Source: Butyriboletus loyo (Eukaryota; Basidiomycota; Agaricomycetes; Boletales; Boletaceae). Taken from it: a stretch of 64,000 bases of DNA. The DNA is taken from contig JBBPSI010000011.1 of the NCBI GenBank assembly GCA_038093515.1, positions 248,001 through 312,000 on the forward strand, in the 5' to 3' direction. Made by a program: the position numbers and the translations under genes. Shown here in pieces: positions 1 to 9,977 of this stretch (the first letter of the stretch is position 1; each line of letters begins with the position of its first letter). The notes below the pieces were generated by a model. The model searched no databases. It had not been told where the DNA came from and saw only the letters and a program-made list of their open reading frames with translations.

Positions 1-422
1 GCTGCGGAGCTCAGTGTGAGTATTTCTTGGCAACGTCTTTCTCCCAGAGAGAGGGTACGGAACTCGATCGATCTTGGCATCTGCTTATGCCAATGGAATG
101 CTCTGATCAGAAGTGCCGTAGGGGCTTTTGTCTGCATAATCATCTTTTCGCTTCCTCAATCTCGGTTCATACGACATGACGCAGTGTGTTGTAGCCCCAG
201 CAACCTTAGATTGTACCCCGATTTGGCTTGTTATTTTGATAGGATATTAGCTAGTCTATATGTAAACACACGTACTTGCATTTCAACCTTCGGGTCCTCG
301 GCTTGTCTCAAACAAGGCATATCAACGTGCACCGCCAGATTGCGAATTCTGGAAAAAGTGCGGGTGCCAAGTTGCAATATTAAGTAATGTAATGCATTGG
401 TAGCGATACACAACGTCTTCTT
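1..422. other. 3' flank of U2AF1, no gene seen
   Basis: This stretch lies downstream of the U2AF1 stop codon and probably holds its 3' UTR and terminator. A 123-codon open frame at 16-387 on the plus strand shows no recognisable domain, and its composition looks non-coding. Nothing else can be supported. Confidence 0.5.
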
Positions 423-1327
423 TTATTTCCGCGTCCAGCGGTCCTCCCCGCTGTTCCCCCCTCTTCTTGGTGGGCTTGCACTCCGGCCTTTCTCCCTCTT
501 GGCGGGCTCCCATCCGCCACCACCGCCCTCATGCTTCACAGGGTTCAACCGTCTCTCCAGTCTTTGACCTGCGCGCAGGGACGATACAAGATCCTTGGAA
601 GCAAGTCGTAGATGCATAAAATTGCAAAACCCTCCTCGGTTGCATTCTCCGTTTTCGTTTTGTCGACAGCAAGCTTCCCTGAAATCTGTGACAGGGGAAA
701 GTTCTGCGTACAATGGACGGCCTTGTCAAGGAGTATCAGTGTGATACCAGAGAGCGACGGACAAGTAAAAGACAAGCCACACACCTGCATACCATCGATC
801 ATTCAAGTTATCGACAGCAGCTTGCGCCTCAGTTTCCCATTCATACCGTGCATATACATTGCCAATTAGATGGTCCCCAACGTTGTCACATACCTGGGCA
901 TAGTCAACCTCGGTCGACGGAAAAAATTGAAACAACTCACATGCAACTCGAGCAAGTGCCCGAATTTGGCTAGTTCACAATATAGGTCCTCGTACACTGC
1001 GTCAAAACCTTCTTGCAACTCTTGTTCCGTCAATTTGCAGACAGGGTCGTGAGCAGGATTGTGGTAGACGTTGGGCAGCAAGATTGTTTGGGAAAAGGGG
1101 GGTCTGATGTGCTTTCGCGAACACCTATCCCCGTGTCTACAGGCACCAATCTAGACAATGGAAGTATCAAGCAAAGGAGAATGAACAAAAGGTTGAGTGA
1201 CAGACCTTGTAGTAGAAAGAGCAATTAACACGATCCTGCTCCGTTCCAAAGATGTTTGCCTACGCAGTAATGAGACCAGTCCGTGAGGTAACGGCTATGG
1301 ATGGACGCGCACCAAATGAGAAGCCAT
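423..1327 (-). CDS. U2AF1: U2AF small subunit (U2AF35), 3' splice-site AG recognition
   Basis: Small subunit of the U2 snRNP auxiliary factor. It pairs with U2AF65 in the nucleus and contacts the AG at the 3' splice site. Five exons join cleanly: 1327-1313, 1259-1206, 1150-941, 893-785 and 721-423, giving 228 residues. The order is zinc finger 1 ([20 protein letters not shown]), then the UHM/RRM with VCDNVGDHLIGNVYARYE and NDRWYAGRPLYAELSP, then zinc finger 2 (CCRQNENGECNRGGFCNFMH). The start at 1327 gives MASHLANIFGTEQDRV, the family N-terminus. The C-terminal tail is short and Gly/Arg/Lys-rich, with almost no RS dipeptides, unlike the long RS domain of the human protein. The gene stands alone, facing 2.5 kb of sparse DNA upstream. 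Family assignment is secure and the exon borders are strong. Confidence 0.96.
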
Positions 1328-3822
1328 TTTGAACAATTCCGACTCTCGTTGCTCAAGGAAACCTGCGCCAACTGGAAGTGGTCCGGCCTGAGAAAATTGC
1401 TAAGCCCATGGGATCGGAGCTTGAAAATTCAGAGCGGCCGCACCTCCTTTACGACTTACCATTCCAAGTAATCCCACTCAATTGACGGGCTAGTACAAGT
1501 ACACAGTACGCTTGGCCAAAAATCATTTCATAGGCTTCCTGCAACGGCCGAAAACTCGTATTTTCTAGAAAATCGAGGTGATCTGCTCTCACTGCATGCG
1601 GCAAGAGTCCAAATTTCCCCTTTTACATCCTCTAGCTTGTTCACATGGATGATTGTTTTCCTGCCGCGAACCCGTGGCGTAGCAGGACACTATGCACCAG
1701 CAGAAATACTCGCCCGTCCGCGAGACTTGGCATTGGCTTGTTTCAGCATGCCTGCCGGACAGTTCTTGGTGAGCAATCCTTTCGCGGAACCTAGCTCAGG
1801 CGGACGACCATCTCAATGATCAATCACCATTTCCCAGATGCTGACTACCACATTTTTTCTTCGGCACCAAGGTCACGTACCAATCTTATGGATCTGTTCT
1901 GAGGAAGTAATCGTGAGAACAAAAGCGCCAAGATAACGGCCCTGAATTCCGCACAAGATACCTTGCACGGTCTAGGCGAACTTAACGGCCCCAGTTTAGG
2001 AGCTCTAATTATAATCTCCACCAGGCCAACTTCAGGTCTTTGTGGCTGCTTCGCCGTGATCTTGTCGAGATAGTCCTGAAATGCCTCCGACGGTGAGGGA
2101 CGTACCGTATACTCTCAGACCTCGACGGTATGTGCAGCGGGGCACAAGCATGTATCTACGTCCGCGACGCCGTTCCTGCTTTCCATGGAGTTGACAAGGA
2201 TGGTAACCGCGTGACCACGCTGTACACGGCGGTAGCCGAGAGTAGCGAGACAGCTACTGTGGGAGGGGACATGTTTGGGTCGTCAAAGATGCCTTGCGTT
2301 AATGTTCCAGCCAGGGGGTCATACGAGATATTCACCATCTGAGTCCGAATTTACATCATATTTCCGCTACGGAAATGGTGGGTTTTACGTCTTAGTTTTC
2401 ATTTTAGCAGGAATCTGTTCGTTTCAACGTCGCTATTAGTATTCGTTTGTTTTACCCTGTCAGAGGCTAGCGAGAGCCTTTGGACTCTTTGTACACGTTT
2501 CTGTGCCAGGTGCGTTCGCCTCGTCCTTCCCACTCGCCGTCGTGTCACATCTGGCGGTTCGAGGATTCTGTCATTTCCAGCGCAGTCGCGCACCCACATC
2601 AGATTTGAACTGGACCGTGCATCTCGGACCAGCTTCAGCGTCGAGTTACTTTTTATCTCTTGAAAGGCTTGCTGTTTCCCCATTAGATGTGTACCTTGAG
2701 ATTTGTCTCCCACGAAGGTGTCTTCAGTGCAAACTTTGCAGGACTCTTGTGATCAGTGGCAGTTGAGTATCGTGCTGCTAGACTTGATGGCGAAACATTC
2801 ACATGGACCCTCGGTCCGATTTGACGGCTTGCTGATCATGAACGATATTTGGAGCATGCTAGTGTGGAACCGACGAGTCCAGTTAGATCGAGTATAGCTT
2901 GCGCTTGTCGGGAAGGGTGCAGAGCACGAGGGATATCGGGCGTGCGCATCGCGTTCGGGCACTTTCATGTTAGTCAAGGTGTACCTCGTGCATACTTGCT
3001 TTCCCTCGATGTTGCATGTTGCATGGCCGGCGGGCACGACGATGCGATACGACCTCGTTGCTAGTACGGTCCCCTTCCACTTCAAGATATTAGTAGGCAG
3101 ATTGCATGTCCGGACCTCCGTTCCGCAGTCAGTGAGCACGTCACCATGGCCAATACGGTGAGTAACGTTATTGGTCGACTCTCAAGTTGTGGAGAACGGC
3201 TAGCAAACAAGGGGATCAAACTATTCATTTTTAATTCGCGTACCCATTAGGTGGCAGCCTCGAATGCTTGGCTAACGACCACCAACGCATGTTACGCAAA
3301 ACTGCCAAGTCAAGAACGAGGCGTTGCCCAATCAGTGTCCATGTTCATCCGGCTGTGAACTCGCCAAGCCATACGAGTGTAGTAATACTTGCCCGGACTG
3401 TGGGTTCGAGAAGTACCAAGTCGTGACTATACCGCAAATGTGATACTCTGGGAGTCATCAAGAAAAGTAGATTATCTACGGCTGCTGGTTCTAGCCTTCC
3501 ATTCGTCCGTGGCATTATGTACACGGTCGCCGGAAACTTTCTACCTCCCGAACCTTCCCACGAATGCGGTTCGTGTGTTCTGATGGTTCTGATTTGATGA
3601 CAAGATTGTTCCGGAGTTCTCTTTTTCCTGCGTCTGTTTTTTTTTGAATCCGTTAGATCGCCTCTCCCCACTCGCGCTTATATCGGCGATTCCTTCTGGG
3701 ATTATGACTAGTGGCACGTATCGTTCACCCGAAATGCCAAGACAATTGCTGTCACTGCTACAAATATCCACCCACCTCGGTACATTCACGTCTAATATCC
3801 CCCCCTCCTTCTGATCACACCT
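1328..3822. other. Sparse 2.5-kb intergenic region
   Basis: This region separates the divergently transcribed U2AF1 and Zn2Cys6 genes. Open frames of 60-130 codons occur on both strands (for example 2399-2713 minus and 2753-3139 minus) but none carries a known motif. The one candidate is the cysteine-rich mini-gene at 3146-3443, listed separately. The rest probably holds promoters and decayed sequence. Confidence 0.5.
3146..3443 (+). CDS. Possible cysteine-rich mini-protein (metallothionein-like), two exons
   Basis: An ATG in a strong context (caccATGGcc) opens a 4-codon exon, 3146-3157, followed directly by a good donor (gtgagtaacg). A perfect CTAAC branch-like site lies inside the intron. 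Splicing to the CAG at 3333-3335 continues in frame into 3336-3443. The product would be 39 residues with six Cys: MANT, then CPCSSGC, later YEC, NTCPDC, ending TIPQM. Clustered CxC/CxxxC spacing suggests a metal-binding microprotein, but no family was recognised. The proposed intron of 178 nt is longer than the usual 50 or so, which is a weakness. It could also be chance. It precedes the Zn2Cys6 gene on the same strand. Confidence 0.25.
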
Positions 3823-5315
3823 ATGGCCACCGAACTCAGGGCTATCCGCAAGAAGCGAGCACTTTCTGACGCTACGTCTCCCATCCTTGCCCCTGAAGGT
3901 GATCATCGCAAACGTCGTCGCAACCGTACCACACAATCATGCCTCAATTGCCATACCTCCAAGCGAATGGTATGTCACCTTGACAAATAATGTCCGCAGC
4001 CACAAATGTCCTCTCTAGTGCGATCGAAAGCGTCCTTGCGGGCGCTGTACACAGCTGGGTCTGGTACGCCATTCTGAATGATGATGTGGCGAGTCGTTTG
4101 GGCTCAACGCTCTCACAGACTGGCTTGTGTGTCTATGAAGTCGACGACCCTAGTCAACGAAGCGATGCCAAAGATGAGGGCTCGCGGCTCCGTCAGAGAG
4201 TCGCTGAGCTAGAAGGTGTCATTCGTGAGGTAGGCTTGGCACTAAACATTCATGAGGGTCCTCTAAGTTATTTTATTCGACCTCAGTTGAAAAATAAACC
4301 CCATCCTCGATGGGTGAAATCTGGATCCAGTCCAGATGAAGAATTTGAGAAGTGTCATGCACACGCTCGGTCTCGCTCCGCTTCAGAAGATTCCGTCGTG
4401 GAGGCTCGGCCTCCTTCGACGAATTCGAATGTAGATTCAAACGAAGAATCTTCGGACAAGCGAACGCAGTCTCTACTCAGTGAGACCCTCCAGGCAGACT
4501 ATCTTCTATCTCCATTTTCGCCACCGGCCACGGGGAGTTCAGCACCCTTCTCAACTTTACCCTACTCTCCTTGTTTCGACATCCAATCTCCTGTGAGTGC
4601 CCCGTCGACCGGTATCACGACTCCAACGGACGAACATCCCCAAATGCAAGTTACGGTCGCAGAGGACCAACAATTAGCCAACGACATTGATCTGGCATCC
4701 CTCTTTATGTCATACCCTGATTTACTGGCTTGCGACGAAGGTCTAGGAAACGTTGATCACGTGCTCCGGGTCAACACCAACAGCCAACACGTTGATCCCC
4801 GTTCGATGAAATACAGTCATGGTCGATTTTTGGACGGTCATTGCGGCTGCCTTAACGAAGTCGCAAGCTACAACGTCGTGCTCGAACTATCACTTCGTCT
4901 GCGTAAAGCTGCAGATATTCTCAGCCATTCTGCAAACCATCGATTCAATAACGGGTGTCCGCTTAACCGGGGAATAGTGGACCTAGATGTTTTCGCCACG
5001 TGAGTTATTCCTCGCACTTTTTTTCCCCCTTCGCAGTCCATCTGACGACATGGTAGGACCGCTCTGGGGAATGTCGCCACTTCTCCCAACGACTTTGGAC
5101 CAATGCATCTACGTTCTCGAGCCAACACGGCACCAAGCGGTCCCATCGCTTCAACTTTATCCCCGACAAGTTGTATCTCACCCATCCGTGCTCTCGCTAT
5201 TTCCCCACCTTCCCTTCGTGGCCTTCGATCATGGAGCGCCGCATCGTGTGCTTCGGATCCTTCTGTTTCATGCGACGAAGCTTTTATGAGCTGGGAACCA
5301 TCACGCCGGGGCTGA
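3823..5315 (+). CDS. Zn2Cys6 binuclear-cluster transcription factor
   Basis: Fungal DNA-binding regulator. Four exons fit: 3823-3969, 4019-4063, 4119-4999 and 5057-5315, giving 443 residues. A basic stretch (KRRRNRTTQ) precedes the zinc cluster CLNCHTSKRM, then CDRKRPCGRC, which is split by intron 1. After it comes TQLGLTGLCVYEVDDP, a linker common in Agaricomycete members. A predicted coiled coil (RLRQRVAELEGVI) follows, as usual in Gal4-type dimers. The middle is Ser/Pro-rich and disordered. A conserved-looking block near residue 300 contains HCGCLNEVASYNVVLELS. The C-terminal frame ends FMSWEPSRRG, which favours the acceptor at 5056 over one closer in. No fungal-specific TF middle-homology domain is evident. 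Targets cannot be read from the sequence. Confidence 0.9.
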
Positions 5316-5829
5316 ATTATGTTGTATCTGTTTTGATATCTGGTATTTGAGATACCCTATTTTGTAGTACTTGACACCTTTTCCATTCAGTCACTGAGAG
5401 GAAAGAGTAGACTCATGAAGCGCATTTTGTATTCCACGTATGTACAACATGGTGCACTTCCGACCTGCATTGTATTATCACGGGAAGTACTCATGCCAAA
5501 CATGTTATCTCGGGAGTAATTAATTCTGCGACGTTTGCACAGTCAAGGTTTCTCGCGATGGTGGGTGCCACAATAACCTCGCATGGAATCGTGACTCACG
5601 AGACTCCATCGCCAAGTCTGTCAACAAGAAAGCCAAGGGCAAGCTTAAATGAAATCCGCTCCAACCGCAGTATGGTTCAACAAGTCAGGTAGATAAGACG
5701 AGGGTAATCTTGACTTTTGACGTTGTCACCCAAGAAGTAGGTGGCTGGTCTAACATAACAGCGCAAAGGAGCGCCTATTCCACTACCTTTGAAGTGGAGT
5801 CCTCCCCACCAGTCTTTCAGCGCTTAAGA

Positions 5830-6087
5830 GGGCACGGAGGACCGATTCAAAAGAGTGTTGGACAAGAATTACATCCCCCCAACACGAACTTGCTTCCAAA
5901 TTCAATGCCAGCACACCATCCAACACGTCTTCCACCTCTCCAAACACCGTCGTCAGTCTCTTCGTATGGTTACGTACAGGGCATATCTCGCTCTCATCGA
6001 CTGCCCGCAATATGTACACGAGCGTCACATCCTACGCAACGCTCTGGGAGAGCTGCTTCTCGCTCCCCCACCTTCTCACTCGAACGA
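5830..6087 (+). CDS. Orphan exon-like block, hypothetical
   Basis: From just after an acceptor-like CAG at about 5820, or the AAG near 5828, an open frame runs to a good donor (gtatgcg) at 6088. It reads TEDRFKRVLDKNYIPPTRTC, continues with HVFHLSKHRRQSLRMVTYRA and ends in LGELLLAPPPSHSNEG. The composition looks like real protein, yet no family is recognised. No convincing upstream start or downstream exon could be linked. The minus strand is also open over 5783-6028, so the strand is uncertain. It may be one exon of an unrecognised gene, a gene remnant, or chance. Confidence 0.22.
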
Positions 6088-6230
6088 AGGTATGCGAACC
6101 CCTCATCCGCTTCGTCAATAGCACGAGTCGCCTCAAGGGGTAATGCAGTCCCCAATGAGCGAAAAGACAGATAACGCTAAACTACAACACTCACGCACAC
6201 ATGCCACCCTCTACATCTCGATCACCGCGT

Positions 6231-6275
6231 CTCTCACTATTCTCACTCACACTCACTCACATTCTCACTCATTTT
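6231..6275. repeat. CACT/CTCA-rich microsatellite
   Basis: The plus strand repeats CTCACT and CACTCA imperfectly through about 45 bp (ctcactcacactcactcaca and neighbouring units). It is a degenerate tetranucleotide tract in non-coding DNA. No role can be assigned. Confidence 0.6.
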
Positions 6276-8080
6276 GTCGGAGGATTCGGTTAATGATAGC
6301 CGGGCGGGAATCAGTCAGCATAGGCGAAGAAGAGGGAAGGGAAAGTCTTATCAGCAACAGCGGTACGTTGGCGCGCTACAAGCTACGTCTGCAACGGTTC
6401 ATCAAGACGGACTACAAACTCTACACCTCTACTTACACCGAACTGCACCCTACCTTCTTTCGTACAAGCGGTCGCTTCCGACGGCCCGACTATTTGTATA
6501 TCCGCAGCAAACGTTCAGGACTTATATTCACCTATCGAACTGTACTAATAACTTGCTACAACTTAGGAGGCTGGTTCCGGCGAGAACGGCGGACCAAGGG
6601 GGCAACGTCGGTCGCACAGTCGGAGGCACCGTATTCTAGGGTAGATTACCCCACAAGGAACAAAAAATGGATTTAAAAAAAACGCTCGTGAGATTACCAT
6701 GCTTGCGAGCAATTCTATATTATCCCAAGTCATCCATGGCTATTCCCCCGAGCCGCGGGATCCCGTGTCAAATCGTTGCTCGCTGACTTCGCTGTGGCCT
6801 GATGCGGGTTTCGCTGTGAATGGATCGAAGATGCGACGTGGCACAGCGTCGCTTTCTATATGTCAGACGAAAAAGACGACCCAAGACATTCCCAGCATCG
6901 CTTACTACCACCGGTAGCTGTGCCTATATACCGAAGATGTGGTGGGTCCTGGGAGTTGCCAACGGTGCGGGGTGTGGTGTGATATCAAATCGGTAATTGT
7001 ACCGCATTTCAACGTTCCAGTCACCGTCGACCATTCAACTGGACGTCGTATAACTTGATGAGCTGACGATGTGGAGTGAAAAAGTTATGAGCTTAAACGG
7101 TGTTATTTATTGATGGAATGATCGGCGTTTCGTTATCGATTACACGCTGCTGTCCCAGGAACGCCAAAGGTACCAAACCAATCCCAAAGGCCTTTGTGGC
7201 GCACAGACAGGCACCTGCCAAGGCCTGCTACTGGACCCAAACGCGATCAGGGCGGCCGAGTGGTAGAAAGGAACACAGGCTCATGATACTGAGAAATCCA
7301 CTGCAGTACGCGCGCCGGCCTCGGGCACGAGGCGATAAATCCGAATACACATGAGTAGCATCAAATTGAGTAATAACGTAGTAACTTGGGACAACAAGGA
7401 GGCATTACTGCGGTTAATAACACTCGCAACAGGCAGATTTTGTGTGAATTCCTACCCTCACCGTGTACATACTCATATCTCAGACAATGACAGCCAAGAA
7501 TAACAATACAAGAGCAATGAATGTGTCGATTCCGACACAAGATGACATTCTTTCATCTCGTTCCTTGTCACCGCCATTTGATGACATAATTTCTGGTGCG
7601 GAGACGGTATCAATCACGAACTCGACCAAATGGCACCATCGCACTCGAATAACCTGTAGACCGCCACAACACCCAATCACAGATTTCTCAAACACATCAT
7701 GTTGGATTATTTATTTTTCGTATCGTTCAATTCCTGCAGATCGTACATTTTCCCTCGACCAGGGTATTTTTACAATTTATCACATTCTTATTCTGTTCGA
7801 CATGGGGCGGCCGACCATGCTAAAACACCACGCGCGAAAGACACGTGACTTGCTACGGCGCCCTCAGCGATCGGGGGGTTGTGTCGCGCAGAACAATTTG
7901 TTGTGGATAGTCCGCGCTGATTGACTATCAGGAATGCGAGATTCCTTGTAGTCCTCTCTAGTACTCGACACGAGGGTACGAATAACGACGGGTTACGTAG
8001 CGTTTGCGATGTTCCCACTCCCCCTCAAACGGCGCGGGTATGGAGTAATAAAAATAACATCTTGGAATGTAGTACCTATG

Positions 8081-8844
8081 TCAATGACATTCTGTACGAC
8101 TATTGATCGTTTGCGGAGCCCGTATGATCAGAATGAACGTCTTCTGACCACGAAGTTTTAGGTCTGCTTTGGGGAGACCGTTACTTGCGGGGTATGTCGG
8201 CTCAAGCGGTTTCCCGATTTTCAAGCTCGATCTCATCTCCTTGGCTTCTGCAGCATCTCTTGTCCCTGTACGACGCCTCCGTTCCGTCCGATAAGGCCCC
8301 GATATGGTCATTCGTGTTGGTCCACATTCTGCTCGTACTGGCTTGACCAACTTTTCTAGATTGCGTTTTGACTCGTTCTGGACGACGTGGTGGGTTGGAA
8401 GGGTTTCACGTGTCGCTTTTCCCGTTTGGTAGGTGGTTTATGTGACTCAGGTAGGTCGATCATCTTGCGCGTAGCCATTCGTGCTGACACGCCTCGTCGT
8501 CAGCTAGCGTCTTCGTTTCGGCTCGTTCCGGCTCGTGACATGCGCCGTTCGTTGTGTTATCAGTTCTGCCCCTTCTACCATCTTATTTTTCGCCGTCGCC
8601 ATCGCTCTGATGCTCCCTGTCGCCCTCGAGGTCTCCGGATGCCTCCTGTAATACCCCCTATGATTTGATTCGACGCGTTCGTCGCATCATCAACCCGACT
8701 CGTTTTGTCTTCCGAGCGTTCCGGTTCGTTGTATGGTTCCATTTGTACATCCATCTCACCTTCTGGATCGTCTAGCTCGCTTTTCGCGTCTACAACCAAC
8801 GGTTCACTGACGCTGGCATGGAGTGGAAGATCAACCTTCAACAT
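8081..8844 (-). pseudogene. Decayed charged/basic coding block, unknown family
   Basis: Minus-strand pieces look protein-like in changing frames. 8844-8575 gives an acidic then basic product containing EPYNEPERSEDKTSRVDDA and GGIRRPRGRQG. About 8545-8470 gives CHEPERAETKTLADDEACQH in another frame. 8350-8081 gives PYRTERRRRTGTRDAAEAKE. The first two pieces resemble each other at both nucleotide and protein level, which suggests an old internal duplication. Stop codons and frame changes interrupt the series, and no ordinary introns bridge them convincingly. It could be a broken gene or a multi-exon gene read wrongly. No domain was recognised. Confidence 0.25.
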
Positions 8845-9977
8845 TACTATTACCCGCTTTCCTCGTGTTGGTACAGCTTTCTACTCGCCAGAATCGTAAA
8901 AACATCGTTATCAAGAGGCAATATTCAGACTTGAAGCCAATTGGACGGTGGCATAAATGGCTAGTCTATTTTTCAACGTCGGTCCGGAGATAAATAATCC
9001 GTTAAAAAGGCTAGTACCTCGATGCAGAACGGCCGCCGACCGTCTATCTGTCTTCTGGTGCAATCAAGTACGCCATTCAAATCCGGGTTAGGTGCGTCCA
9101 CATTTAAGTTTGAAGGACTGAATGATGCCGCTTGGCCCACTTGCTCCCTGCGGTCAAGTGTTTTCACATTTACGTCCAGAGTGTTGTCATTGTTGATTTT
9201 CGTTTATCATTAATTCCTGAATGTCACAATCAGTATACATTCGCGCTGTGATAGTCATGCCGCGAGCGAAGCGGAGCCTGAATTGAAGCTGGACTTGAAT
9301 CGGTGACTCATCTGTGACTTTTGTGACTTGGCAAAGCAAAGCTCGTACACTAATATTAGCGGGGTCCACTCAAAATTAAATCAATTAATTCATGCGCAGC
9401 GCGAGGAAGAAAAAGAATATACAAGGTAAGTTCCACAAGTCCATTTCAAAGTCCGATAATGGATCCTTGAAGGGGGCTGGAGTCACATGATATGATGTCA
9501 TAAAGCCTTTTTAGGCAGATAACTTGATTCCTGTTTCATATGTTACGCCACGAGTGACCTCTTCAGGGCCTGGCGTAGACAATCCATTGTTTTAACCACA
9601 GGACTTGCGTTCGGCTTTAGTTCCCAGAAGCAAAACTTGATGGATTCACGGAGTGCGGTTTGATTGATTCCCAGACCTTCTTACATAGGGAAAGAGTCGT
9701 GGCGGCGTCATCATTTTCGTTTCCGTTGGAATGAGGCGACCGTCGGAGACTCCATTCCTATGGAGTTCCGTGGCGTCCCTGCAAATGTCGCAACGCAGGC
9801 TAAGCCTGATGCAACGTTAATATTATCAGTTCACTCAAGTCCACCGTACGGTAATTCGAATTCTGATGACAGGGAGGCTTTCAGTAGTCAAAGTCTACCA
9901 CCTTCGACGTCCTTTCAATGTCATGATCACACATCTCTTCTGTTTCGAGGATACCGCTAATATACTTTTACGTTCGG

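Larger units (their letters stand above)
5316..9977. other. Gene-poor 4.7-kb region
   Basis: This lies between the convergent ends of the Zn2Cys6 factor and RPB3. It holds an exon-like block at about 5830-6087, a CACT-rich microsatellite at 6231-6275, an uncharacterised open frame at 6352-6676, and a decayed coding block on the minus strand at about 8081-8844. The remaining stretches (6680-8080 and 8900-9977) show only short random-looking frames. No transposon termini or long repeats were seen by eye. Confidence 0.5.

Noticed and set aside
16..387. 123-codon plus-strand open frame at the left edge
   Set aside because: No domain and no protein-like composition. It lies just past the U2AF1 stop and is probably 3' UTR antisense.
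6352..6676. Long plus-strand frame reading RYKLRLQRFIKTDYKLYTST and onward
   Set aside because: The alternative frame over the same DNA is equally open, and neither links by splice sites to the exon-like block at 5830-6087.
7247..7330. tRNA-like sequence beginning GGCGGCCGAGTGGT, resembling the D-arm of tRNA-Ser or tRNA-Leu
   Set aside because: No T-arm with a TTCGA loop, no complementary acceptor ends and no convincing anticodon stem. The match is limited to the D-arm-like piece.
9303..9328. Three GTGACT copies within 26 bp, the first within TGACTCA, a Gcn4/AP-1-type site
   Set aside because: It lies in the gene-poor gap, not upstream of any start codon found. A six-base motif three times may be chance.
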